From positions 1 through 22,254 of the IMG/VR virus record IMGVR_UViG_3300025892_000177: a stretch of 22,254 nt of DNA; one strand, given 5' to 3'. Within the stretch, counting starts at the first letter, position 1. Each line of letters starts with the position of its first letter. The position numbers were made by a program, and so were the translations under genes. Of this stretch, positions 1 to 6,726 are shown one piece after another. Source of the stretch: a virus. The notes beneath the pieces were generated by a model that was given only the letters and a program-made list of their open reading frames with translations, made no database searches and was not told the DNA's origin.

Positions 1-1
1 A

Positions 2-1453
2 ATCTTGTTCATTGACGAAGCACATATGATGAGTGGTGCTGGTTCAGGCGGTAGTGGACAATCAAATGACATGGCTAATATGTTAAAGCCTGCATTAGGT
101 AAAGGAACTATCAAAGTAGTTGCGTCAACTACATGGGAAGAATATCGTAAGCACTTTGAAAAAGATCGTGCATTAATGCGTAGATTCCAACGTGTAACAG
201 TCGACGAACCTACAGCAGAAGTTACTATAGATATTTTACACGGACTTAAAAAGTATTATGAAGCACACCACGGTGTAACAATTACAGATAAAGCAATTGA
301 CGGTGCTGTTAAGTATTCAGAAAAATATATGGCAGATAAGAAACTGCCTGATAAAGCAATTGATATTATTGACCGTGCTGGTGCTAGGTTTAAAGTTAAA
401 GATGAAGAAAACGGTATAGTAGATCATGATCAGGTTGTTTTTGAAGTAAGTAAAATGACAAACTTACCATTAGAGCAAATTGCATCAAAAGAAACTGAAA
501 CACTTAAAGATTTAGAAGGTGGAATGAAAACAAAAGTATATGGACAAGATGAAGCCATTGACGGACTACTTGATAAAATTTTTATTGCACAAGCAGGACT
601 AAAATCACTTAATAAACCCGTTGGTTCATTCTTATTTGTTGGTCCTACTGGTTGTGGTAAAACAGAAACAGCAAAAGTACTTGCAAGTGAAATGGGTACT
701 GAACTTGTACGTTTTGATATGAGTGAATTCCAAGAAAGACATTCAGTTGCTAAATTTATAGGTGCACCTCCAGGATATGTAGGATTTGAAGAAGACGCAG
801 GTCAACTTATTACTAAACTACAAGAACATCCTAATTGTGTACTATTGTTAGACGAAATTGAAAAAGCACACAAAGATGTTTCAAATGTGTTGTTAGGATT
901 AATGGACAATGGATTTGTTACAGGTTCAAATGGTAAAAAAGCAGATGCTCGTAATGCTATTGTTATTATGACATCTAACTTAGGTGCTAGAGAGATGGAG
1001 AAAAATGGTATTGGATTTGGTGACATGGATCGTTCAGGAGAACAAGACAGTGCAGTAACAGATTTCTTTGCACCAGAATTTAGAAACAGACTTGATGGTA
1101 TTATTAAGTTTGATAAACTAGAAAGATCAACTATGATGCTAATTGTAGATAAGTTTATTAAAGAAGTTAACGATATGTTAGCAGACAAAGGTATACTTAT
1201 TGAACTTACTGACACAGTTAAAGAGTTTTTAGTTAAAAAAGGATTCAACAAAAAAATGGGTGCGAGACCATTACAACGTGTTATTGATGACCAAATTAAA
1301 AAACCAATGAGTAAAGAAGTACTGTTTGGTAAGTTGGTTAACGGTGGACATGTTATTGTTGATTTAGAGGGTGAAAATATTACGTTAGATATAAAAGAAT
1401 TTATGCCAACGTTAGGAAAGGATACCCAAGTTGAAGACCTCGCACACGACTAA
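2..1453 (+). CDS. clpA: ClpA-type AAA+ ATPase (protein unfoldase), 5'-truncated by window edge
   Basis: The reading frame is open to the left edge (Ile codon at 2-4), so the gene starts outside the window. What remains begins at the NBD1 Walker B motif (ILFIDEAHMM), then sensor 1 (VVASTT) and an arginine-finger region (ALMRRFQRV). The linker to NBD2 is short, as in ClpA, without the long ClpB coiled coil. NBD2 has Walker A GPTGCGKT (bases 641-664), pore loop GYVG, Walker B VLLLDEIEKAH, sensor 1 MTSNLG, arginine finger FRNRLD and sensor 2 GARPLQR. An Ile-Gly-Phe tripeptide (1010-1018) lies where ClpA/ClpX carry the loop that docks on ClpP. Known family role: ATP-driven unfolding of proteins for ClpP. 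No clpP is visible here, so it would use host ClpP or one encoded elsewhere. The family call is firm; its role in infection is unknown. Confidence 0.93.
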   Translation: MLFIDEAHMMSGAGSGGSGQSNDMANMLKPALGKGTIKVVASTTWEEYRKHFEKDRALMRRFQRVTVDEPTAEVTIDILHGLKKYYEAHHGVTITDKAIDGAVKYSEKYMADKKLPDKAIDIIDRAGARFKVKDEENGIVDHDQVVFEVSKMTNLPLEQIASKETETLKDLEGGMKTKVYGQDEAIDGLLDKIFIAQAGLKSLNKPVGSFLFVGPTGCGKTETAKVLASEMGTELVRFDMSEFQERHSVAKFIGAPPGYVGFEEDAGQLITKLQEHPNCVLLLDEIEKAHKDVSNVLLGLMDNGFVTGSNGKKADARNAIVIMTSNLGAREMEKNGIGFGDMDRSGEQDSAVTDFFAPEFRNRLDGIIKFDKLERSTMMLIVDKFIKEVNDMLADKGILIELTDTVKEFLVKKGFNKKMGARPLQRVIDDQIKKPMSKEVLFGKLVNGGHVIVDLEGENITLDIKEFMPTLGKDTQVEDLAHD

Positions 1454-2153
1454 ACTTTTTTATAAAAAGTACAAGTACAAAGCAGTTGTAAAGACACCAA
1501 GAACTAGTTTTATTCGATATGCTAAACGTAGTGATATTGAATCACTGTTTAATGCAGAACGAATGGAACAATGGAAAGGCATGGGTGACTTAAACTATGC
1601 ATACAGTTCTTTATCATTAGGTATAAACGATAACAGGCATAGATCGCATAAAGAAATATGGGAAAATAGATTTACCTTGTATAAGTTATATAATTGGATT
1701 CAGGAACATTATGTTCATGAAGAACATAAGATTCGTAATGAAGGTGATAAACTCGGGTTCTTTACAAACGATAAAGTAGTATGGGAAAACTTCTGTGGCA
1801 CATTTAAAGATCATTTACACGAAATGGTTTGGCCTAAAAACAAAAAGCAAGAAGAATACTTTACTAATAACCCAAACAATATAATCTGTGAACGTTTACC
1901 ATATGACAAATACAGGTTTAAAATACATCTAAGAGGAAAACTAGTACGCCAAGCAGGGTTTGAAGAATGGGTAGAAAACTATGCAGGCGAATTAAAAGCA
2001 TCAAAAAAATTAATTGATAATTGCTACTATTCCGATGGAAGATTTTTGTACTCAACAGATTCACAGATGTTACTGTTGTTACAAATGTACTTAGGCGACA
2101 CAGTTAGAAACACACAAGAATATATAACAGAGGCGGAACTAAATGAACAATAA
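1431..2153 (+). CDS. Conserved phage protein of unknown function, 240 aa
   Basis: The frame starts at a TTG that overlaps the last 23 bases of the clpA-like gene. A purine-rich stretch (AGGAAAGGA) lies about 10 bases upstream. The next in-frame ATG is 44 codons further in and would lose a basic N-terminus (KLFYKKYKYK), so I prefer the TTG. The protein is soluble, rich in Lys, Tyr, Trp and Asn, with no signal peptide or membrane segment. A tract near residues 78-92 (WENRFTLYKLYNWIQ) looks alpha-helical. I recognise no catalytic motif. Overlap with its upstream neighbour and with the next gene points to translational coupling. Function unknown. Confidence 0.75.
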   Translation: MKTSHTTKLFYKKYKYKAVVKTPRTSFIRYAKRSDIESLFNAERMEQWKGMGDLNYAYSSLSLGINDNRHRSHKEIWENRFTLYKLYNWIQEHYVHEEHKIRNEGDKLGFFTNDKVVWENFCGTFKDHLHEMVWPKNKKQEEYFTNNPNNIICERLPYDKYRFKIHLRGKLVRQAGFEEWVENYAGELKASKKLIDNCYYSDGRFLYSTDSQMLLLLQMYLGDTVRNTQEYITEAELNEQ

Positions 2154-2421
2154 AATAATCAAAGAACTAATCAAACGTAAAATAATCAAAAAAGGTACAA
2201 CAATTAATGCTACTGTAAGGGCAAACGGTATTGGAGGTCAAGTAGTTGAAGTACCTAAAGATATCGATGTTACTATTGTTGATGAGAACGGTGTAGTAGC
2301 ATGGGAACTCGACTATGCTGGTAGAGACCACAAATACAACGTTAAATTAACGGATATTAATGATGTTGAAGGTATGGAAATTACTAGGTTAGCAAAAGCC
2401 TATAAGATTAAAATTACATAA
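2143..2421 (+). CDS. Small protein of unknown function, 92 aa
   Basis: An ATG start overlaps the end of the preceding gene by 11 bases, with a purine-rich GAGGCGGAA Shine-Dalgarno-like stretch just ahead. The N-terminal ~20 residues are very basic (IKELIKRKIIKKGT). The rest reads like a small beta-barrel, with alternating hydrophobic residues in VVEVPKDIDVTIVDENG and the later strands. That would suit an SH3- or OB-like fold, but this is an impression from sequence pattern only. No motif or homologue is recognised. The gene closes the operon that begins with the Clp ATPase. Confidence 0.7.
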   Translation: MNNKIIKELIKRKIIKKGTTINATVRANGIGGQVVEVPKDIDVTIVDENGVVAWELDYAGRDHKYNVKLTDINDVEGMEITRLAKAYKIKIT

Positions 2422-2424
2422 ATA
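2417..2424 (+). promoter_or_regulatory. Possible T4-late-type promoter box CATAAATA
   Basis: The octamer CATAAATA resembles the T4 late promoter TATAAATA. It spans the stop codon of the upstream gene and sits only 5 bases before the ATG at 2430. A transcript started there would be nearly leaderless. It may therefore be a chance product of TAA followed by ATA. Confidence 0.3.
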
Positions 2425-2429
2425 AGTGT

Positions 2430-2813
2430 ATGCCAGCAAACAGTACAACATTACAATTTATCGATCAGGACGGAACAACAATTTCGGCTGTAGCACAAAC
2501 ACCTGAAGCAGATAGTACACAAACAGTTTTAACTTCGGATAAAGTTAAAGGTGACGGATACTATAAAGGTGGAGATGGTCTACATACTGTACATTACAGT
2601 ATTACAGATTTTTCAGGAGAAGTCAAAATGCAGGCTTCGTTAGCCACTTCGCCTGCGGGATCTGACTGGTTTGATATTACAGGAACAACATACACAACAA
2701 GTTCAGATACCGATACTGACTTTGTTGCTAACTTTACAGGTAACTTTGTTTGGTTAAGAGCAATAGCAACATACACAAACGGACGTATCAATTCAATTAA
2801 GGTAAACTACTAA
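2430..2813 (+). CDS. Probable beta-sandwich virion-associated protein, 127 aa
   Basis: The only start in the frame before residue 67 is the ATG at 2430; an in-frame stop lies at 2409. There is no clear Shine-Dalgarno sequence. The sequence is rich in Thr, Ser, Asp and aromatics with short alternating strands (GDGYYKGGDGLHTVHYSI, ITGTTYTTSSD, NFTGNFVWLRA). This composition is typical of small beta-sandwich domains in phage tail, neck or decoration proteins. I recall similar GYY-GGDGLHTV patterns in marine phage structural proteins, but cannot name a family. It is followed with a 1-base overlap (TAATG) by the next gene. Role inferred; a virion location is likely but unproven. Confidence 0.75.
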   Translation: MPANSTTLQFIDQDGTTISAVAQTPEADSTQTVLTSDKVKGDGYYKGGDGLHTVHYSITDFSGEVKMQASLATSPAGSDWFDITGTTYTTSSDTDTDFVANFTGNFVWLRAIATYTNGRINSIKVNY

Positions 2814-3100
2814 TGAACGAACACTTTATAAGATTTATTTTTAATGAAGATCAAGGCGATGCTTTTTTAAAAGTATTTGCAGGAGCAATGGCTTCAACTG
2901 TAAACGAAAGTTTAAATGAAAGCACTCAAGGCGACATTATGTTTGAATCATACACTACAGAAGGTATGCATGTATACGAAGTTGCACTAAACAATGATAT
3001 TGACGATGCTACAGCAGAAGAAATGGCTAACGTTGTTGCGAAAGCCATTCCAAAAGATTTTGATATTGAAGTAAGCGGTGGCGACGACTCTAGTCGCTAA
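2813..3100 (+). CDS. Small acidic protein of unknown function, 95 aa
   Basis: The ATG overlaps the previous stop by one base (TAATG), so the two genes are translationally coupled. The protein is acidic and soluble, with no Cys and no membrane segment. Strand-helix alternation (HFIRFIFNEDQ, HVYEVALNND, ATAEEMANVVAKAI, DFDIEV) suggests a small alpha/beta fold. I recognise no family. Its 3' end overlaps the 3' end of the convergent minus-strand gene by 11 bases. It may act with the upstream virion-like protein, given the coupling. Confidence 0.7.
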   Translation: MNEHFIRFIFNEDQGDAFLKVFAGAMASTVNESLNESTQGDIMFESYTTEGMHVYEVALNNDIDDATAEEMANVVAKAIPKDFDIEVSGGDDSSR

Positions 3101-3104
3101 TTTT
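3080..3104. terminator. Weak hairpin between convergent genes
   Basis: GCGAC (3081-3085) can pair with GTCGC (3093-3097), followed on the + strand by TAATTTT. It lies exactly where the + gene and the minus-strand gene converge, where a terminator is expected. The stem is short and the T-run is poor, so the call is tentative. Confidence 0.3.
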
Positions 3105-3773
3105 AAGATAATTTACTAAAGTTTCTTTACAGTCATACCATTTGCTTTGGCTATGATTTTTTACTTTAAAATCTAAGTTATATTCATTACCCTCAACTAA
3201 CTTTTCCACTTTCCAATCAGTAGGATGTTTACTACTAAAATGTGTGATCAAATTACCGTCACTTATAAAAGTATAAACATGAAAGTCACGTGTTCTAATA
3301 TAACGTGCTTCGTGTAACAATGCACGTACAGATACTTTGGCACCTTTAGTACCAATGTGTGTTGAATTACTTATTTCTTTAACAAATAACTCTCTTTGTA
3401 TTTCTTGTTCGTAAAGTGAAGGCAACGGAGCAATGAACCCTAAGTCTTTGCGTGTAACTGTATCTTTTGTAATAATTTGGTATATACGGTCTGTAAAGTC
3501 ATTTGAAGAATCCGATAACACTTTAAATATTAATCCTTGATAATGGTTATAAATGTCATTTGTCATATCTTGACAACTACCATCAATAAAGAAATCACCA
3601 GTATCATAAAAGTCTTTCATCATTTGTTTATTACTCTTTGCAGTAACTGACTCTAATGAACCGTTTTCTGTTTTGATATATTCCCAAGTATTTTCTTTTC
3701 TATACGACCCGATAATATTATGTGCTTGTACAGCCAGATTGATAGCATCTTTAATTGGAATTTCTTTTTGCAT
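3090..3773 (-). CDS. Minus-strand protein of unknown function, 227 aa
   Basis: This is the only gene on the minus strand. On that strand the start ATG is preceded by AAAGGAAA, a good ribosome binding site, and about 24 bases of leader from a consensus promoter at 3805-3833. The protein is soluble, 227 residues, with no membrane segment. Visible stretches include an N-terminal helix (KDAINLAVQAHNIIGSYRK) and a central segment (KVSVRALLHEARYIRTRDF) that recalls a domain acting on or binding nucleic acid, but I cannot identify a motif. The strong independent promoter and reversed direction suggest separate, probably early, expression. It could be an accessory gene gained independently of the flanking + strand block. 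Function unknown. Confidence 0.8.
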   Translation of the reverse strand: MQKEIPIKDAINLAVQAHNIIGSYRKENTWEYIKTENGSLESVTAKSNKQMMKDFYDTGDFFIDGSCQDMTNDIYNHYQGLIFKVLSDSSNDFTDRIYQIITKDTVTRKDLGFIAPLPSLYEQEIQRELFVKEISNSTHIGTKGAKVSVRALLHEARYIRTRDFHVYTFISDGNLITHFSSKHPTDWKVEKLVEGNEYNLDFKVKNHSQSKWYDCKETLVNYLKISD

Positions 3774-3804
3774 TTTGGATTTCCTTTTGCCTAACTATAC
3801 TTAT

Positions 3805-3833
3805 ATTATAGTTGGTTTTACCACTCTTGTCAA
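3805..3833 (-). promoter_or_regulatory. Consensus sigma70-type promoter for the minus-strand gene
   Basis: Reading the minus strand: TTGACA (3833-3828), a 17-base spacer, then TATAAT (3810-3805). Both boxes match the bacterial consensus exactly. The predicted start falls about 25 bases before the ATG of the minus-strand gene. Confidence 0.85.
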
Positions 3834-3860
3834 CCACTTTTATTTTGGTAAAATAAAAAC

Positions 3861-3889
3861 TTGATTTTTACAACGATTTGTTGTATTAT
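3861..3889 (+). promoter_or_regulatory. Sigma70-type promoter for the 3950 gene
   Basis: TTGATT (3861-3866), a 17-base spacer and TATTAT (3884-3889). It faces away from the minus-strand promoter, making a divergent pair. The spacer holds an inverted repeat (3869-3885), listed separately. The predicted start gives a leader of about 55 bases before the ATG at 3950. Confidence 0.75.
3869..3885. promoter_or_regulatory. Inverted repeat in promoter spacer, candidate operator
   Basis: TACAAC (3869-3874) and GTTGTA (3880-3885) are perfect reverse complements separated by GATTT. The element fills the spacer between the -35 and -10 boxes of the + strand promoter and touches the -10 box. A repressor bound here would block that promoter. 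No partner protein is identified. Confidence 0.45.
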
Positions 3890-3949
3890 GTATATAGTAT
3901 GTTTAATTTAATTAAGCACTTTTTTAATAATCTAAACAAGGAGATAGAA

Positions 3950-4261
3950 ATGGCTAGAACAAAACAATTTGTTGTATACACTAGAGAATTTCAAAAAGGA
4001 AACGTAAACTCAAAAGTTGGCGTGTTCGTTGAAGAAGCAAACAAATACATGGTTAACGGATCAGTTAACGGTGGAGCAATTAAATTTGCAAATTTAAAAA
4101 TGACTAGACCAACTGCTACAAAAAAATTAGTAGATGCTGGTTATGACTTTAATGTAAGAGTACTAGGTACTACATCATTACAAGGCGCAATGGCAATGAA
4201 AGATCAGTTAGTTAACTTGTTATCAAGTACTAACAAAACTGTAATCAATCAAGCGGCGTAA
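3950..4261 (+). CDS. Small basic protein of unknown function, 103 aa
   Basis: The start is the ATG at 3950, eight bases after an AAGGAG site. The frame is open further upstream, but that part contains the promoter itself, so longer versions are unlikely. The protein has no Cys and no membrane segment. It shows strands in the first half (QFVVYTREF, KVGVFVEEANKYMVNGSV) and helices after that (TATKKLVDAGYDF, QGAMAMKDQLVNLLSS). I recognise no family. It has its own promoter upstream and a hairpin downstream, so it is probably a single-gene transcript expressed early. A small regulatory or host-takeover role is possible but not shown. Confidence 0.8.
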   Translation: MARTKQFVVYTREFQKGNVNSKVGVFVEEANKYMVNGSVNGGAIKFANLKMTRPTATKKLVDAGYDFNVRVLGTTSLQGAMAMKDQLVNLLSSTNKTVINQAA

Positions 4262-4274
4262 ATTGGACAAACAG

Positions 4275-4294
4275 AGTGGCGTTTCGACGCCACT
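4275..4294 (+). terminator. Stem-loop with UUCG loop after the 3950 gene
   Basis: AGTGGCGT (4275-4282) pairs perfectly with ACGCCACT (4287-4294) around a TTCG tetraloop, 14 bases after the stop codon. Only a short T-poor tail (TTGGTT) follows. It may be an imperfect terminator or an mRNA 3'-end stabiliser. Confidence 0.55.
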
Positions 4295-4310
4295 TTGGTT
4301 AAACAAAGTC

Positions 4311-4339
4311 TTTACAAACTTATTATTAGACTGTATTAT
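4311..4339 (+). promoter_or_regulatory. Sigma70-type promoter for the winged-helix-like gene
   Basis: TTTACA (4311-4316), a 17-base spacer and TATTAT (4334-4339), between the hairpin at 4275-4294 and the gene at 4390. The leader would be about 45 bases long and contains a second inverted repeat (4351-4369). Confidence 0.7.
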
Positions 4340-4350
4340 ATACAAGTGAA

Positions 4351-4369
4351 TGTGAAAATAGTTTTCGCA
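4351..4369 (+). promoter_or_regulatory. Hairpin in the leader of the DNA-binding protein gene
   Basis: TGTGAAAA (4351-4358) pairs with TTTTCGCA (4362-4369), including one G-T wobble, around TAG. It lies in the 5' leader between the promoter and the ribosome binding site (CTAGGAG). It could be an RNA control element or an operator for autoregulation. Confidence 0.35.
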
Positions 4370-4389
4370 TAGACAACTAGGAGAAAATA

Positions 4390-4647
4390 ATGTCAAACAC
4401 AATTCAATCAAAAGTACTAACTGCCCTTTCAAACGGCAACGAACTTACAGCAAAACAAATTAAATCACGTTTTGGTGCAGGTAACCCGGCCGCAGTAATT
4501 CAGGCACTAAGGTTTTCAGGTTATTCAATCTACTTGAACACTCACACTGATACAAAAGGCAGAGTAACTAACAAGTATCGTTTAGGTACTGCAAGTCGTA
4601 AAGTAATTGCGGCTGGTTACAAAGCACTTGCTACAAAAGTAGCCTAA
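4390..4647 (+). CDS. Winged-helix/HTH-like DNA-binding protein, 85 aa
   Basis: The ATG follows TAGGAGAAAATA. The N-terminal half reads as a helix-turn-helix: helix QSKVLTALSNG, turn, helix TAKQIKSRFG, then helix NPAAVIQALRFSGY. A beta-hairpin wing follows, with strands SIYLNTHTDTKG and NKYRLG, and a basic C-terminal helix. This order matches small winged-helix regulators, and I recall very similar short proteins in marine T4-like phages. It is probably a DNA-binding transcription regulator or chromosome-associated factor, acting as a dimer or on early promoters. It has its own sigma70-like promoter and a strong terminator, forming a monocistronic unit. The DNA target is unknown. DNA binding is inferred from pattern only. 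Confidence 0.82.
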   Translation: MSNTIQSKVLTALSNGNELTAKQIKSRFGAGNPAAVIQALRFSGYSIYLNTHTDTKGRVTNKYRLGTASRKVIAAGYKALATKVA

Positions 4648-4661
4648 GTAACACATTGAAG

Positions 4662-4690
4662 AAAGACCCCTTCGGGGGTCTTTTTTTATA
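4662..4690 (+). terminator. Strong rho-independent terminator
   Basis: AAAGACCCC (4662-4670) pairs perfectly with GGGGTCTTT (4675-4683) around a TTCG tetraloop, running into a T-tract (TTTTTTT from 4681). It begins 15 bases after the stop of the winged-helix-like gene. This is the clearest terminator in the window. Confidence 0.95.
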
Positions 4691-4717
4691 CCTACATTTT
4701 CAACAACGGAGATATCG

Positions 4718-4951
4718 ATGGCTCAATACAGAGAAGAACTACCAAAAACAATTTCAGTAACATGTACAGACAATGATCAAGTAGTTGAAGCAGATTTGTT
4801 TTCATATCAAGAAGATAAGCATATGGACGTAATCCTTAATACAGTGCGTGTACGCTTGGTTTGGAAAGGCAGATATTTTGTAGGTAATCAATTTGGCTAT
4901 GAATTTACAGCAAAGCCACCACAGAAAGTTGTATTCAAACAGCACCGCTAA
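4718..4951 (+). CDS. Small protein of unknown function, 77 aa
   Basis: The ATG at 4718 follows ACGGAGATATCG, a good ribosome binding site. The start lies only 35 bases after the terminator, too little for an evident sigma70 promoter, so expression may depend on readthrough or an unrecognised promoter. The protein looks all-beta: SVTCTDNDQVVEADLFSY, HMDVILNTVRVRLVWKG, then YFVGNQFGYEFTA. It ends in a basic tail. No catalytic or metal motif is visible. Function unknown. Confidence 0.75.
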   Translation: MAQYREELPKTISVTCTDNDQVVEADLFSYQEDKHMDVILNTVRVRLVWKGRYFVGNQFGYEFTAKPPQKVVFKQHR

Positions 4952-4965
4952 ATGATCCATTCTGT

Positions 4966-4973
4966 AATAAATA
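4966..4973 (+). promoter_or_regulatory. T4-late-type promoter box AATAAATA
   Basis: AATAAATA lies 22 bases before the ATG at 4996, with an AAGGAG site between them. It resembles the T4 late box TATAAATA and the motif reported for T4-like cyanophages. No -35 box is visible. It heads the long block of probable virion genes. Confidence 0.6.
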
Positions 4974-4995
4974 CTCACATAAGGAGAGTATAACT

Positions 4996-6360
4996 ATGGA
5001 TTTCAGAGAACTAATAAACAAACTTGATTCTTTTAATGTAGAAGCAAAGAAAGAACCAGAGAGGATGCAGTTTAGTGATGCAATTAATCACGTAAACGAT
5101 ATCACTTTTACGCCACCAACACCAGCACAAAACGAATACAGCATTGCTAACAATGTAGCATTTAAAGGCAAAGACCTAACTGATCCAAAAGTAAAACTTG
5201 CATTATTTCAAGATGAACTAAAACGCTCTCCAGGCAGATTGTTAGGTGAAATTGCACAACGCATTAAACCATCATCAGATGCACAAATTGAATTAAGTAT
5301 GTTTGTTGGTGAACTCAGTGAAAAAGAAAAAGGCACGATGTCTAAAGAACAACAGACACTTGCTATCGCAGTTATCAAACAAGCAATACGCAGTATGGAT
5401 ATTGAAAGAGATGCTGATCAAAGCACGTACAAAGATAGTGACGAGCCTGATGCATCTGAAATGGAATCAACGAACGAAGCAGAAAAGCGTTGGAAACAAA
5501 CTAGTATGTCTCCAGAAGAAGCAATTAAAAAATACGGCAAAGAACACGTGAAAGTTAAAAAAGGCGCATTGCGTAATGGTGATGACATGGTAGAAGTACA
5601 TGTTGAATCAATGAGTGAAGCAGACTTTGACAGAAGTAGTGTAACCTATGATGAAGTATTACCATTTGTAAAGATGACTTACAAAGAGTTACTAACTGAT
5701 CTTCAAACTGCAAGAAAAGATATAGAAACTTACAAAGCAGGTGGCGACACTGGAGAAGAAGGTGGCGACATAGATATGGTAATGCCATACCTTAGAGATT
5801 TAAAAGATATGCAAGTGAAAGTGAAAGCGATTCTTGATAATCCAGACATGGACATCGAAACTGTTGTTGACTATATGATGCCAGCAGATTTAGATACATC
5901 TCCAAGAGAAGATCTAATTGGAAGATTTAAAAAATCATTTGCTAAAGATCCACAACTTGCAAAAAAATTATTTAAAGATCCTCAATTAGATTTTTATTCA
6001 GAAGGCGTAGAAGCAACTGAAGATGCAGAATGGTTTAAAGGACTAACTGATGTATCATTTAATGGTGATGAGTTTTATGAAGCATTTGGTTGGATTGAAG
6101 AAAATGACGAAAATGTTGTAGAAGCAGAATACCAAGGACGTACTGTTAAACTAAACAAACCAATGCGTGGTGATGTTAAAAAGTTTAAAGTATACGTTAA
6201 GAATCCAAAAGGTAATGTAGTTAAAGTTAACTTTGGTGATCCGGATATGAGAATTAAAAAATCTAATCCAGCAAGACGTAGAAGTTTCCGTGCTAGACAC
6301 AACTGTGACAATCCTGGTCCTAAGACTAAGGCACGTTACTGGTCATGTAGAAAATGGTAA
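4996..6360 (+). CDS. Large putative head-associated protein with Cys-containing basic C-terminal module, 454 aa
   Basis: The ATG follows AAGGAGAGTATAACT. The N-terminus (MDFRELINKLDSF) fits the M-x-[LFI]-x-[ED]-[LIV] pattern shared by several neighbours. Residues ~50-330 are acidic and helical with coiled-coil character (EKEKGTMSKEQQTLA; YKELLTDLQTARKDIE). The C-terminal ~75 residues form a distinct basic module. It has a beta-rich part (GRTVKLNKPMRGDVKKF, NPKGNVVKVNFGDPDM) and then an Arg/Lys/aromatic tail with two Cys (RARHNCDN and RYWSCRKW). I recall this tail in marine T4-like phage proteins, where it is of unknown function. A late-type promoter box lies upstream. A scaffold/core or internal head role is my inference from acidity, promoter type and position. 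Confidence 0.85.
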   Translation: MDFRELINKLDSFNVEAKKEPERMQFSDAINHVNDITFTPPTPAQNEYSIANNVAFKGKDLTDPKVKLALFQDELKRSPGRLLGEIAQRIKPSSDAQIELSMFVGELSEKEKGTMSKEQQTLAIAVIKQAIRSMDIERDADQSTYKDSDEPDASEMESTNEAEKRWKQTSMSPEEAIKKYGKEHVKVKKGALRNGDDMVEVHVESMSEADFDRSSVTYDEVLPFVKMTYKELLTDLQTARKDIETYKAGGDTGEEGGDIDMVMPYLRDLKDMQVKVKAILDNPDMDIETVVDYMMPADLDTSPREDLIGRFKKSFAKDPQLAKKLFKDPQLDFYSEGVEATEDAEWFKGLTDVSFNGDEFYEAFGWIEENDENVVEAEYQGRTVKLNKPMRGDVKKFKVYVKNPKGNVVKVNFGDPDMRIKKSNPARRRSFRARHNCDNPGPKTKARYWSCRKW

Positions 6361-6366
6361 TTACAC

Positions 6367-6726
6367 ATGTTATTAAAAGAACTTTTTACAGCAGACAGCG
6401 ATAATAGTACTCCACAATACGACTTAATAGATGATATTAGTTTCTTCATTGATAATGACGATTCAATCCATAAAGAATTCTTTTTACCTGCTATAGCAGA
6501 TCTAAAAAGAAAAAATATTGTTGAAAAAGATTCAATTGAAGAAGTTGCACCATACTTTGAAGCAATGGTTACAGCAGGTTGTATGAAGTACAACGAAACT
6601 TATAATATATCTGGCAAGACTGAAGAAGTTTACACACAAGAGTTAATGTCTAGTATATGTCACAAACTAGCGGAAAAACACCTACCACACATTAAAGACG
6701 GCGCATACGATACCAAGGAGGCTTAA
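6367..6726 (+). CDS. Acidic helical protein of unknown function, 119 aa
   Basis: The ATG lies six bases after the preceding stop, with no strong Shine-Dalgarno sequence, so translation is probably coupled. The N-terminus (MLLKELFTADSD) carries the block's shared pattern and resembles the start of the T4 internal protein Alt (MELITELFDED, from memory). The rest is acidic and alpha-helical: DDSIHKEFFLPAIADLKRK, EEVAPYFEAMVTAGC, ELMSSICHKLAEKH. No enzymatic motif is visible. The stop codon directly abuts the ATG of the nucleotidyltransferase gene. Packaging in the head is a guess from the N-terminus. Confidence 0.8.
   Translation: MLLKELFTADSDNSTPQYDLIDDISFFIDNDDSIHKEFFLPAIADLKRKNIVEKDSIEEVAPYFEAMVTAGCMKYNETYNISGKTEEVYTQELMSSICHKLAEKHLPHIKDGAYDTKEA

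Noticed and set aside
802-1251. 149-residue minus-strand open frame within the Clp ATPase
   Set aside because: It is antisense to conserved AAA+ motifs; there is no sign of independent coding.
3950-4647. Toxin-antitoxin pair formed by the 3950 and 4390 genes
   Set aside because: Each has its own promoter and is separated by a hairpin, so they are not an operon; neither shows a known toxin motif.
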